Translations under genes and position numbers: made by a program
The notes under the pieces: model-generated
What the model saw: only the letters and a program-made list of their open reading frames with translations
Told to the model about the DNA's origin: nothing
Databases searched by the model: none
Assembly (NCBI GenBank): GCA_021464245.1
Contig: JADCRB010000084.1
Location: 511,615 to 575,614 of the forward strand
DNA from: Carallia brachiata
Taxonomy: Eukaryota; Streptophyta; Magnoliopsida; Malpighiales; Rhizophoraceae
Length of the DNA: 64,000 nt
Direction: 5' to 3'
Part shown: positions 51,520-62,259 of the stretch, one piece after another
How the letters are laid out: the number at the start of each line of letters is the position of its first letter
Numbering within the stretch: the first letter of the stretch is position 1

Positions 51520-53394
51520 GTGAAGGAGGCTCCCCCGGAACTTGAAGACGGTGGCCAAGCAACTGTTGATGAACTCAAGGAGGTCAATCTTGGCTCTCCG
51601 GAAGATCCTCGACCTACATTTGTAAGTGCTTTACTTACTGCAGAAGAAGAGCAAGAATATGTTCAGGTATTAAGTCAATACAGGGACGTGTTCGCATGGA
51701 GTTACAAAGAAATGCCTGGACTTGACCCAAAAATTGCGGTGCATCGTCTAGCAGTAAAGAAGGGTGTCCGTTCTGTCAAGCAGCCACAACGACGGTTCCG
51801 CCCGGAACTCATTCCACAAATCGAGGAGGAGGTGAACAAGCTGATCAATGCCGGCTTCATCCGAGAGGTCACCTACCCAACGTGGATTGCCAACATTGTC
51901 CCGGTAAGAAAGAAGAATGGACAGTTGAGGGTATGTGTTGATTTTCGAGATCTTAACAAGGCCTGCCCGAAAGATGACTTTCCGTTGCCCATAACGGAGA
52001 TCACAGTCGATGCAACAACGGGTCACGAAGCATTGTCTTTCATGGATGGTTCTTCAGGCTATAACCAAATCAGAATGGCACCAGAAGACGAGGAGTTGAC
52101 AGCATTCCGCACCCCAAAAGGTATATACTGCTACAAAGTTATGCCGTTTGGATTAAAAATGCTGGCGCCACTTATCAACGTGCTATGCAAAAAATTTTTG
52201 ATGACATGCTGCACAAGATTGTAGAATGTTATGTTGATGACTTAGTTGTAAAGACTAAGAAGCGCAAAGACCACCTCGAGGATCTCAAGACAGTGTTCGA
52301 AAGACTTCGGAGGCATCAGCTCAAAATGAACCCTCTCAAGTGCGCATTCGGTGTCACATCAGGAAAGTTTCTTGGGTTCGTGGTGCGCCATCGTGGAATC
52401 GAAGTTGATCAGTCAAAGGTTGAGGCAATTCAAAAGATGCCTGAACCTAAAAACCTGCACGAGCTGCGAAGTCTACAAGGAAAGCTGGCTACATTCGCCG
52501 TTTCATCTCCAATTTAGCTGGGAGATGTCAACCTTTCCATCGGTTGATGAAGAAGGATGTCAACTTCGAGTGGGACGAAGCTTGCAGCAAAGCCTTTGAG
52601 AGCATAAAGAAGTACCTTTCCAATCCACCAGTCCTGGGAGCTCCAATTCAAGGAAAGTCGTTGATTCTCTACATTGCAGCGCAGGAAAGATCTTTGGGAG
52701 CCTTGCTTGCACAGGAAAACGAGCAGGGAAAGGAAGTTGCCCTGTATACTTGAGCAGAACACTAAACGGTCCGGAGCTGAGTTATTCGCCCATTGAAAAG
52801 ACATGTCTAGCACTGTTCTTTGCCATTGACAAGCTGAGGCACTACATGCAGGCTCACACGGTACGTCTCATTGCCAGAGCTGATCCTGTCAAATATATCT
52901 TATCTAGACCAATCTTGTCAGGACGACTTGCCAAGTGGGCAGTAATCCTACAAAGCTACGACATTGTCTACGTGCCTCAAAAAGCAGTCAAAGGACAAGC
53001 TCTAGCAGACTTCCTTGCAGATCACCCTATCCCATCCGATTGGGAGTTCACAGATGATCTTCCAGATGAAGAGGTCTTTTACATTGAGACACTGCCACCA
53101 TGGACGATGTTCTTTGATGGTGCAGCAAGGCGTGATGGTGCTGGTGCCGGTATAGTGTTTGTNGGAGATTCCCAGCTCGTCATCAACCAACTTACAGGAT
53201 TGTATGACGTGAAGAAAGAGGACCTTGCGCCTTACCATCAACGTGCTCGACAGCTAATGGATGAATTTGAAAGCATCACCTTGGAGCATGTGCCTCGACG
53301 AGAAAACACTCAGGCAGACGCGTTGGCTAACCTGGCCTTCTCTTGCAAAGTCAGAAATCCAGGCTACAGTTGTTGCTGTGTCAGAAATGGATAG
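51520..53394 (+). pseudogene. Gypsy RT and RNases H, copy 2, with N-marked deletion
   Basis: The frame 51520-52170 is intact across the site broken in copy 1 (about 51768). It then breaks at about 52155 (a G lost before AAAAA) and again at about 52492 and 52746. The N at 53163 replaces 136 bp of the archaeal-type RNase H (copy 1 positions 48296-48431). YVDD lies at about 52230. Confidence 0.9.
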
Positions 53395-53639
53395 TGCCAC
53401 AAAGGATGATGAAGAAACTACAGCAGCCAACGCTGTATCTGTACGTCTCGCGGAGGACGAGATTGGCGCCAACCAATCATTGACTACTACAGCACGGGAA
53501 GCTGCCCGAAGATCGTCGTCATAAGACAGAAATTCAACGACGAGCTCCCCGCTTCATATATCTCAAGGATGCTCTGTATCGAAGGTCTTTTGATGGAGTT
53601 CTACTTCGCTGCCTAGCCAATGAAGAGGCAAAACAGGCT

Positions 53640-54560
53640 CTCACTGAAGCACATTCTGGTGTTTGTGGCGGACATCAATCGGGCCTAAGTTGCACTTCCA
53701 ACTCAGAAGGATGGGATACTACTGGCCAACCATGGTACGTGATTCAATTGAGTTTGCTAAAACTGTCAAGCTTGTCAATTTCATGCGAATTACATACATC
53801 AACCACCGGAGCCACTGCATCCAACTGTCTCATCCTGGCCCTTTGAAGCTTGGGGTCTCGACTTAGTGGGGCCCTTGCCAAAGTCATCCCTGGGTCACCT
53901 GTACATCCTCGCAGCAACCGACTACTTCTCAAAATGGGCTGAAGCCATTCCACTTAGAGAGGTAAAGAAGGAGCATGTTGCCAATTTCATCCGGACTCAG
54001 CTGATCTATCGCTATGGAGTCCCTCGATTCATCATCACTGATAATGGTAAGCAGTTCTACAACAGCTTAATCGACAAGCTCTGCGAGAAGTTCAAGTTCA
54101 AGCAGTACAAGTCATCCATGTACAATGCCCCAGCAAATGGCTTGGCCGAAGCATTCAACAAGACCTTATGCAACCTGTTGCGGAAGGTAGTCTCTAAATC
54201 CAAAAGAGATTGGCATGACAGAATTCCGGAGGCATTATGGGCGTATCGTACAACTTACCGGACTCCAACACAGGCGACGCCATACTCACTTGTCTACGGT
54301 GTCGAAGCAATACTGCCGTTGGAAACACAGATTCCATCCCTGCGCATGGCTGTTCTGGAAGGACTCACACAGGAGGAGAATGCTCGCCTACGTCTGGATG
54401 AGTTAGAAGCTCTCGATGAAAGGAGGCTCGAAGCACAACAGCAACTTGAGTGCTACCAAGCCCGGCTCACCAACACGTTCAACCGCAGGGTCCGCCTCGA
54501 TCTTTTCAAGTTGGAGACCTTGTTCTTGCAGTGCGACGGCCCATCAACATGAAGCATCGG
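53640..54560 (+). pseudogene. Gypsy integrase, copy 2, near complete
   Basis: The frame 53866-54552 carries the full DDE core (LVGPLP, ITDNGKQF, NGLAEAFNK) and the following helix LDELEALDERRLEAQQQLE, then changes frame near 54500 into a GPYLVQEA-type C-terminal beta domain (about 54584). The zinc-binding half upstream is in another frame. Confidence 0.88.
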
Positions 54561-54759
54561 CCTGGTGACAAGCTTACTTCCAAATGGGACGGGCCATACT
54601 TAGTGCAGGAGGCCTACACTCACACACAACGCTTACATGCTGTCAGACCAAGAAGGCGTCCGAATCGGCCCAATCAATGGTAAATTTCTGAAACAGTATT
54701 ATGTGTAAATATGTTGAAAAAAAAAAAATTCAAAAAAAAAATCAAAAAAAAAAAAAAAA

Positions 54760-55035
54760 AAGAGTTCGGAAGTCCCGATCTGAAAGTCCAAGCGAAAACC
54801 CAAATCCAAAAGTCCGAGTTCAAAACCCAAACACTTGAGCCCAAACTCAAAACCCAACTCAAAAGCCTGAAAACCAAATCCAAAAGTCCAAGTCCAAAGC
54901 GCAAACACTCGACCCAAGTCCAAAAATCCAAGTCTAGAAGCCCAAACACTCGACCCAAATCCAATCCAAAGTCCAAAACCCAAAAATTCCAAGTCCCAAA
55001 CACAGTCCAGAACCCAAGTTCAAAATCCAATCCAA
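54760..55035 (+). repeat. Degenerate CCAAGTCCAAAA tandem tract after integrase
   Basis: Purine/cytosine-rich words CCAAGTCCAAAA, AAACCCAA and CACTCGACCCAA recur about 20 times in 280 bp. The matching lysine/serine-rich open frame is a by-product of composition. Tat elements are known to grow tandem repeats in this 3' untranslated zone. Confidence 0.8.
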
Positions 55036-55205
55036 CTCCTGAAAGTCAGCAACGGAGGGTTTGAGTCATGAAAATCCTTCATGAGTATAAACTGTGAACG
55101 GCCCAAAAATATAAAAGCAACGGAGGGTTTGAGTCTGAAAGTCAGCATCAGTCTCAACCGATCTTCACCACATACCAAGACCTTTGCTCCTCTGCCGCAA
55201 GAAAG

Positions 55206-55484
55206 ATGGAACCAGTTGCAGAACCTCAAGACAAGGGAGAAGAAAGGTCACCTCGCACAAGGTGGCAACCGACCATGGCACAACTGCAAATTTTGGAGAA
55301 AGTCTTCTACAACGATGGAGGTATTGTCCCTAACTCTACACAGATTCTCCAACTTGTCTCACGACTTCGCCCGCTAGGGGCAGTCGAAGGAAAAAATGTA
55401 TATTTTTGGTTCCAGAATCGGAGACATAGGGAAACAGTGGCGCTGAGAGATGGTATTTCCAAAGCACAGCCGTTGTTCCTATAG
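55206..55484 (+). CDS. WUSCHEL-clade WOX homeodomain carried inside a Gypsy element
   Basis: The ATG at 55206 opens a 92-residue frame. After a charged leader (MEPVAEPQDKGEE) comes a complete WOX-type homeodomain. Helix 1 has RTRWQPTMAQLQILE (about 55242), the loop has the WUS-type extra residues (YNDGG), helix 2 ends in SRLRPLG, then VEGKNVYFWFQNRRHRE (about 55386-55436) forms helix 3 with the invariant WFQNRR. The GKNV segment before WFQN is typical of the WUS/modern clade. In plants such proteins bind DNA and maintain stem cells. The frame ends at TAG 55482-55484. It lies between integrase and the 3' LTR, on the same strand. This is host-gene capture by inference. Confidence 0.88.
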   Translation: MEPVAEPQDKGEERSPRTRWQPTMAQLQILEKVFYNDGGIVPNSTQILQLVSRLRPLGAVEGKNVYFWFQNRRHRETVALRDGISKAQPLFL

Positions 55485-55816
55485 TAGATCTCACCAGTAC
55501 AGCTTCACCCTCACACATGAAGCCGCGCCAAGTTCTACCACTGCAATGGTCTCTCCACGGTACGTTCAATCAAAGCCGTAGCCTATGGGAGCATACATAC
55601 TGGTCCTGGTGGTTTCACGGAGTCAGCCAAGGGTTCATCCCTCCTAGATACTTAATCTAGGAGGAATTTTCTAGCACACAGAGTCATTCCGGCGAAATTT
55701 TGCCTCTCTTTCCAGAATATTCCGGCAGCATCAACCAGCCGGAAAGCAACATCAACATCATCGGCCCACCAGACGAGATCGAGCTTGACTTGGAGCTGCG
55801 CCTCGGGCCCCGCTAG
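55472..55816 (+). pseudogene. C-terminal half of the captured WUS-like gene: WUS-box and EAR motif
   Basis: The frame that overlaps the homeodomain end (offset by two) runs 55472-55816, with one TAG at 55658-55660. Downstream of that stop it encodes GEILPLFPEYSG (about 55697), matching the LPLFP core of the WUS-box, then IELDLELRLGPR just before TAG 55814-55816, an LxLxL/EAR-type repression motif. In WUS proteins these two motifs follow the homeodomain in the same order, near the C-terminus. The frame change and the internal TAG break the gene in this copy. Each could be decay or the one-base errors seen elsewhere here. Confidence 0.75.
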
Positions 55817-55836
55817 GACGGCCGACAAGATAAGGT

Positions 55837-55924
55837 GCAACGACTTCTGCAGCACGCGGCAATGACTTCCGCAGCACACGGCAACGACTTCTGCCACACA
55901 CGGTAACGACTTTCGTGACACGCG
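55837..55924 (+). repeat. Four tandem 22-bp units just after the WUS-like stop
   Basis: Units at 55837, 55859, 55881 and 55903 each read G(C/T)AA(C/T)GACTT...CAC(G/A)CG and are exactly 22 bp long with a few substitutions. Confidence 0.92.
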
Positions 55925-56750
55925 TCAGCCGCTGCCTCTTTTGTCTCTTATGCAGGAAAGGGACGTGGATGGCCCTACCCGATTCTGCATACCTTTTTTG
56001 ACTTTTCAAAAAAAAAAAAAAAAAAAAAAACTCTTTATTATTTGTATATATATCCTGCATGCCCGAGTTGTAATATTCACCCCTCAGCTCTTCTTTCTCA
56101 AAAGAAAATGGCTAGTCTCTGCACTTGTCTCAGGAAGTTCTTCGATCAAAAAGTTGGAGGCGCACGAGCTAAGAAAAGAAGGAGTAGTCTTCTCGAGAGG
56201 ATCCCTAAAAGCCCTCGAAACTCAGTCTCAACGCCATCGGTGTCATGGAGTTCCAACTACCTCCTTAGTTCACATCTACCACAGAGGGATGAGAAGCTGC
56301 AATTATCCTAATCTTTCTTTGGATGCAGCGACGTACAGGGAAGTTCCAACTACTCTCCTTACGTCGAAGCAGACTTGAAATCATCACTACACAGTCTCTC
56401 TGTGAGCCGGTCTTGAAGTTCCAAGGTCCGAGCCTTTCCTTGGGGAGGTTGAAGTTCTTTGCCTACCGGTCATCCTCACCAGAGCTCTGGAACTTAAGAG
56501 ATATAAAAAATCCTTTGCGGGCTATGGAAGCTCGAACGCACCTGGAGCCAAGACTTTAATTTCTATATTGGCTGGGCTGCTAACTTCTTCAAGATCATAT
56601 CGGTTTCCTATTGCGATCCAACAACAGCGGAGATGGTCAAAGATAGAAGACTCCAAGATTCAATGTTCATCAGGACTTTCCAAATTTCAAACTGGACTTC
56701 AAGACTCGGTTCGAATTATCTCTGTAAAAATCTTTCTTCTTGCCGACCCT
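55925..56750 (+). other. Gypsy 3' region between the WUS-like gene and the polypurine tract
   Basis: A small frame from ATG 56108 (MASLCTCLRKFF) and others can be read, but none resembles a known protein. GTTCCAACTACT recurs at about 56252 and 56343. A long A-run lies at 56010-56030. Confidence 0.5.
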
Positions 56751-56765
56751 TGAAGTGGGGGCATT
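56750..56765 (+). other. Gypsy polypurine tract
   Basis: GAAGTGGGGGCATT lies directly before the TG of LTR B, in the usual position and strand for plus-strand priming. Confidence 0.85.
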
Positions 56766-57450
56766 TGTAAACAAATAACTTTTTTTAAAAAAATAAATAA
56801 ATAAATAAATAAATAAAAAAAAAAAGTGGTTGGCCGCCAACCTTGAAGTCAAGGTTGGCAGCCAACCTTTAAAAGCCACCAACCAATTGGTTGGGGCAGG
56901 CAGGTTGGGGGAGGCCTATAAATGGCCTCCCCCCAAATCAATTGAAGCAGAGAAAAGAAAGAAGAAAAAAGAAAGAAGGCAGCCAGCAGGCGGAAAAAAA
57001 AAAAAAAAGAAGAAGAGAAAAGAAAAAAAAAAAAAAGAAGAGAGATAGTAAAAAAAAAAAAATCGAAATATTACAATCCGGCTGGGATTAAGCCTCTCTA
57101 CGGCCCTCAGCAAAATCCAGGCAACTCATCCGAGAACAGTCTATTCGACCCCGGTGAAATTAAGTCAGATCAGCTCAGATCGAGTCTCTACGTCTCTACG
57201 GTTCCTAAACGTAGTCAAAACATCCAAATCAGCACAGTTTCAGTCTATCCAGTTCAAGAAAAAGCGGTGGAAATTATTTCTGTCCAGATCAAGCTCGTGC
57301 AGCCCTTGACGGAGTCAAAAAAAAGGAACACTAATCGGAGGATCTACGGAGATCGACCCACGTAAATTTCTTTTCTTTTATAATTTTTATTTGTAATTTA
57401 TTTTTGTATTTTCGAGTTTAATTATTTTAGACTCGAAATTTCGCTTTACA
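56766..57450 (+). repeat. Gypsy LTR B (685 bp, 3' LTR)
   Basis: It starts TGTAAACAAATAAC and ends TTTCGCTTTACA. The inverted-repeat cluster (about 56829-56935) with TATAAAT in the last loop is present, with small losses in the first and second palindromes. Confidence 0.92.
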
Positions 57451-58184
57451 TTACGTTGAATAATTGATTTTTTTTTAAAAGAAGAAAGATTAGTTTGTTA
57501 GATATCTTTAGATAAATTGTATGACTATTTTGTTACTATTTAAATTTAAGTTATAAGTATGTAATAAAATTCTTAAACAAATATCGCCCCAGGGCCGTGA
57601 CATCACGTTTCTTGGGGGGTTTTTCTTCTTTGTGTGCATGCCCTAAGAGCTCTAGATCATCCGATCTCGGATAAGGAACGTTTTTTTTGCACGAAATTTC
57701 CACGCTATAAGATCATATAATTTTAACCTTATTTTTTAGGCCAAACTACCTTGAAATCAAAAATAACATATTTATAAAAATCATATTCAAAAATTATGTA
57801 TATCTTATTTGAATTACATATATATGACAACGTAAAAAGAGATATGTATAAAATATACAGTTTATTCAATATTATTTATTAATTTTATTTTTTTTCTAAT
57901 TCAAAATATTTTCATGGTTCAATACTGATATAATATCACTGTATTCATCACTGCATGTTCTTTCTTGTAATTGTTATGAAGCTTTACTCATCTCATTTTT
58001 ATTCAAATCTTATAATACAGAAGTCTTGTTTATTGGGAACGTCTTTTCGTTTTTTGATACCTATCCGATGGATTCACGACTTTTTAGGTTATGTGAACGA
58101 ACAAGAAAGAAGAAAACGAGACGTCACGTTTATGAGCGTCTTTTTTTTTTTTTTAACCCTCTTTTTGCTGTTGTTTGTTACAAA
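57451..58184. other. AT-rich spacer between Gypsy blocks, no gene seen
   Basis: Mostly A/T-rich unique sequence with a GC-richer patch at 57585-57690. No protein or RNA gene was recognised. Confidence 0.45.
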
Positions 58185-58185
58185 N

Positions 58186-58855
58186 AAAAAAAAAAAAAAA
58201 AAAAAATGGTTGGCAGCCGCCAACCTTGAAGGTTGGCAGCTGCCAACCTAATTAATGCCACCAACCAATTGGTTGGTGGCAGGCAGGTGGGGAGGCCTAT
58301 AAATGGCCTCCCCCAATTGAAAAAAAAAGAGCAGAGCGAGAGAAGAAAAAAAGAAAAAAAAAAAAAAAAAGGAAAGAGCAGCGCAGCGCAGGAAAAAAAA
58401 AAAAAAAGAAAAAGAAAAAAAAAAAGAAAAAAAAAAAAAAAGAAGAAAGAAAAAAAAAAAAAAAAAAAAAAAAATCGAAATATTACAAATCCGGCTGGAT
58501 TAAGCCTCATACGGCCCTCAGCAAAATCAGGCAACTCATCCGAGAACAAGTCCATTCGACCCTCGGTGAAATTAAGTCAGATCAGCTCAGATCGAGTCTC
58601 TACGGTTCCTAAACGTAGTCAAAACATCCAAATCAGACACAGTTTCAGTCTATCCAGTTCAAGAAAAAGCGGTGGAAATTATTTCTGTCCAGATCAAGCT
58701 CGTGCAGCCCTTGACGGAGTCAAAAAAGGAACACTAATCGGAGGATCTACGGAGATCGACCCCACGTAAATTTTCTTTTACTTTACAATTTTTATTTGTA
58801 ATTTATTTTTGTATTTTCGAGTTTAATTGTTTTAGCTCGAAATTTACGCTTTACA
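58186..58855 (+). repeat. Gypsy LTR C (5' LTR of the third copy, 5' end lost at an N)
   Basis: It resumes after the N at 58185 within the A-rich LTR start and ends TTTACGCTTTACA, followed by the primer-binding region TTTGGCACGCTCGGTGGGAC. It holds the clearest inverted repeats: a perfect 24-bp palindrome at 58257-58280, and arms GGGGAGGCC/GGCCTCCCC around TATAAAT (58289-58313). Confidence 0.9.
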
Positions 58856-59058
58856 AATTTTTGGCACGCTCGGTGGGACAACTTCACCTCCCATCTCTTG
58901 TTCCTAAAAAAAAAAAAGAGGTAAAAGGGGAGCCGAGAGAAAAAAAAAAGTAAAAAAAAAAGTAAAAAGTAAAAAAAAAAGTAAAAAAAAAGTAAAAAAA
59001 AAAGTAAAAAAGTAAAAAGTAAAAGTAAAAAAAAGTAAAAAGTAAAAAGTAAAAAAAA

Positions 59059-59095
<37 letters not shown>

Positions 59096-59113
59096 AGGTG
59101 TTCAGCACATCAA

Positions 59114-60600
59114 ATGGCACCGAAAAGGAGTACAACTGCTGCCACAAAAAAGAAGGCAACGGCTCCATTGCCTGCATCAACTACCCTACCTGGGTACGCA
59201 GGTCCAGAAACCCGGGGACGGACACAATTTCTTGCCGTCCAAACCCGACAAAAGTCGAAATGGAGAGTCCACAGCTGCACAACAGGATCTCTCCCCTGAC
59301 TCTCTTGCCGCATGGAGGAGTCGATCACCCACCCCGATCGAATCGGGGGCAACACGACGAAGCCTGCTCAACAAAATCCGACTCACACAGAAGAATCAGA
59401 AGAGTTTTCTCCCCCAGTCTTTCCCGGAGCCTCATCTGTTGCCGTCATGATGACCAACACAACCAGCACAGAGGAAAGATTTCAGAATTGGAGAACAAAA
59501 TTTTGCAGCTGATCAGAGTCGTGGAGGAAAAAGATCAACAGATCGCAGCTCTCAAAGGAAAAGCCCCGATCCAAGTTGATCCCGAAATCCGCGAGAGAGC
59601 AACCATATCCACCCGGTTTCACTCCAGAAGCCACACCAGCCGACGTCTTCCCTGCAGAAAAGCGACCAGGTAGTTCTACACAGCTGCCACCCTCAAATTC
59701 TGTAGCTTCGCTATCTGTTCAACAATTGCAGGAAATGATAGCCAATACGATCCGACTGCAACAAGCTACATCCTTCCAAGGATCACAGATGTACGTCAAA
59801 CCGTACACCAGACGGATCGAAAGTCTCAACATGCCCTTGGGCTACCAGCCGCCCAAATTTCAACAATTCGACGGACGAGGCGATCCCAAACAGCACATCG
59901 CCCACTTCGTTGAAACCTGCAACAACGCAGGGACTTACGGAGATCTCTTGGTGAAGCAGTTTGTTCGTTCACTCAGGGAGACCGCTTTCACCTGGTTCAT
60001 AAATCTTGAACCAGAATCGATCGACAGTTGGGAACAGCTACAACGAGAGTTCCTCAACAGATTTTTCAGCACTCGAAGGACGGTAAGTATGATGGAGCTT
60101 ACCAGCACCAAACAAAGAAAGGAGAGCCCGTTGTCGAATACATCAACAGATGGCGTGCCCTCAGCTTGGACTGCAAAGATCGCCTGACGGAGACTTCTGC
60201 CGTAGAGATGTGCATCCAGGGAATGCATTGGGAGCTGTTATACATCCTGCAGGGTGTCAAACCCCGAACTTTCGAAGAACTGGCGACCCGCGCACATGAT
60301 ATGGAGATAAGCATCCAGACTTCCGGAGGCACGGTTCCCATCCAGTTGGACCAGCAAGGGGGCAGAAGGGAGATTAAGAAACCCAACAGCTCCGGAAAAG
60401 GAAAGGAAGTGATGACTGTTGAAGCCGCACCAGTAAAAGTGGGCGCCAAAGCTAAGGTAAATCCTCCGACCCAAATAACTCAGCCAAAACAACAGGAAAG
60501 GCGGAAGGTGACATTGCGAGAGTTGGAGCAGAAGCAGTATCCATTCCCCGACTCAGACGTCCCGACATTCTTGAACAACTCTTGGAGGCGAAGCTGATCG
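59114..60600 (+). pseudogene. Gypsy gag, copy 3 (frameshifted)
   Basis: The ATG at 59114 begins MAPKRSTTAATKKKATAPLP, probably the true gag start of the family. The frame is lost near 59255. The gag core (GYQPPKFQQFDGRGDPKQH at about 59841, WFINLEPESIDSWEQLQREFLNRFF at about 59994) follows in the 59576-60187 frame and then 60028-60597. It includes a segment (60049-60110) absent from copy 1. Confidence 0.87.
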
Positions 60601-62258
60601 AACTCCCAGAGTGCAAGCGGCCGAATGAAAAGGATCGAGTCAGCGATCCGAGATTCTGCAAATATCACCGGATAGTAAGTCATCCAACCGAGAAGTGTTT
60701 CGTCCTGAAGGAGCTAATCATGAAGCTCAAAAGCCAGAATAAAATCATTCTGGACCAGGAAGGCATAACCTCGGCAAACCAGACCACCATCACTTCAAAA
60801 CCATCAGAAGAGTGACACACCGTAAGGAGGAGCCGCTCGACAACAAAAAGTCGACAACGGAGAAGGTATATGAAGCTCTCCAAACCCTTCTCGCTAACCC
60901 TCAGCTGTTTATAGCTTTGCAACAACAGAAGTGTGGCAAAATCAAGTCAGCAATACTCTCCAGACCTCAGCTGAATCACAGCCATCAAATGAGTCTAACT
61001 CGAGCAGCAACAGGCGGACCAAAATCACGTCGGATGTTACTCTGCTATCTCATTTTCAGATGAGGATCTCCTGCTGGGGTCCAAACCCCACAATCGGCCG
61101 CTGTATGTATCAGGCTATGTGAAAGACAGAAGGTCCGACGTATTCTGATCGACGATGGCTCAGCAGTCAATATTATCCCAAAATCCACCATAAAGGAGCT
61201 CGGCATCGGTTGATGAATTATCAGACAGCCGCTTGATGATTCATGGCTTTAATCAAGGAGGACAGAAAGCAATTGGGATGATTCGCTTGGAGCTAACTAT
61301 CGGTAATCTCACTTCTAGCACTCTATTTCACGTGATTGATGCACGTACCACATATAAGATGTTGCTAGGACGACCGTGGATTCATGGAAATGGAGTTGTG
61401 CTCTCAAGCCTGCATCAGTGCTTCAAGTACTACAATGGTGGCGTTCAAAAGGTCAATGCTGACTTAAAGCCGTTCGATGATGCTGAATCACATTTGGCGG
61501 ATGCAGTCTTCTACACTGACACAGACAATCCGGAGATCATTCCGTCAAAAGCTACTTGGACTGGGGGCATCCACAAAAAGGGAAAAGCTGTCGAAGAACC
61601 TGCCAATGCCCAACCCCAGGCTCCAACAAATGAAAAGCTGCCACAGCCTGCTGAACTTCGTCCGAAGGATGTTGCATCTTCAAGCTCCACTCCAGTCCTA
61701 CGCTATGTGCCGAAGTCACGACGCTCAGAAGGTCAACCCCCTTTCTCTTATTGTATTGATTCTAAACAGGAGCAAGGACATAGCCAACCCAAAACAAAGG
61801 AGCTGCACAACCTGAAGGAGACTTACACTCTGCCGATACCAAAGATTGAGCCGGTTTTGTCTTCAAAACCATTAAAAGGCTTCGTCAAACCACACACGGG
61901 GGCAGTCGAAGGCGGCTCACTTCCAGAAAGAAGAACACATGAAGGATTTGATCCTAATGCATACAAGCTTTTGGCAAAGGCGGGCTATGACTTCTCAAAC
62001 CCGAGCACAATGGGTACGCTGCCGTCCACACATGGCGCCGCTTCTCAAACATCACAGTCCCGACCTGGCTTAGGCTATCAGGAGAAGTCACCTGTGCGGA
62101 TCACGCTAAAGAGCCGAAGCCGAGCAGCTGATGCACGTGCCATCACCACCACCACCAAACAGACAGGCTTATCCAGTCAAACAAAGAAGGTGAAGTCAGA
62201 GGTTCTGCATTTCATGTCACAATTAGCGAGGAGGCTGATTCGACTCATCAGATGGTGA
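60600..62258 (+). pseudogene. Gypsy gag end, protease and linker, copy 3
   Basis: It shows CKYHRIVSHPTEKC at about 60656, then protease IDDGSAVNIIP at about 61150. Losses of single bases near 60813, 60922, 61120 and 61210 shift the frame. The clean frame 61233-62258 carries LLGRPWIHG and the linker. Confidence 0.85.
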
Positions 62259-62259
62259 A

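Larger units (their letters stand above)
42682..57450 (+). mobile_element. Tandem/chimeric Tat-like Ty3-Gypsy retrotransposon block (copies 1 and 2)
   Basis: LTR A, an internal region to 49705, a single N, a second partial internal region from 49707 (starting late in gag) to 56765, then LTR B (56766-57450). The domain order gag, protease, RT, RNase H, archaeal-type RNase H, integrase places the family in the Tat lineage. No 5-bp target duplication links the outer flanks (GATCC and TTACG). The N lies exactly where one copy stops late in integrase and the next resumes late in gag. The block is therefore either a collapsed tandem array or a misjoin. Confidence 0.85.

Noticed and set aside
54711..55064. 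Lysine/serine-rich open frame of 117 codons after integrase
   Set aside because: It is the translation of the CCAAGTCC tandem tract and an A-run; composition alone keeps it open.
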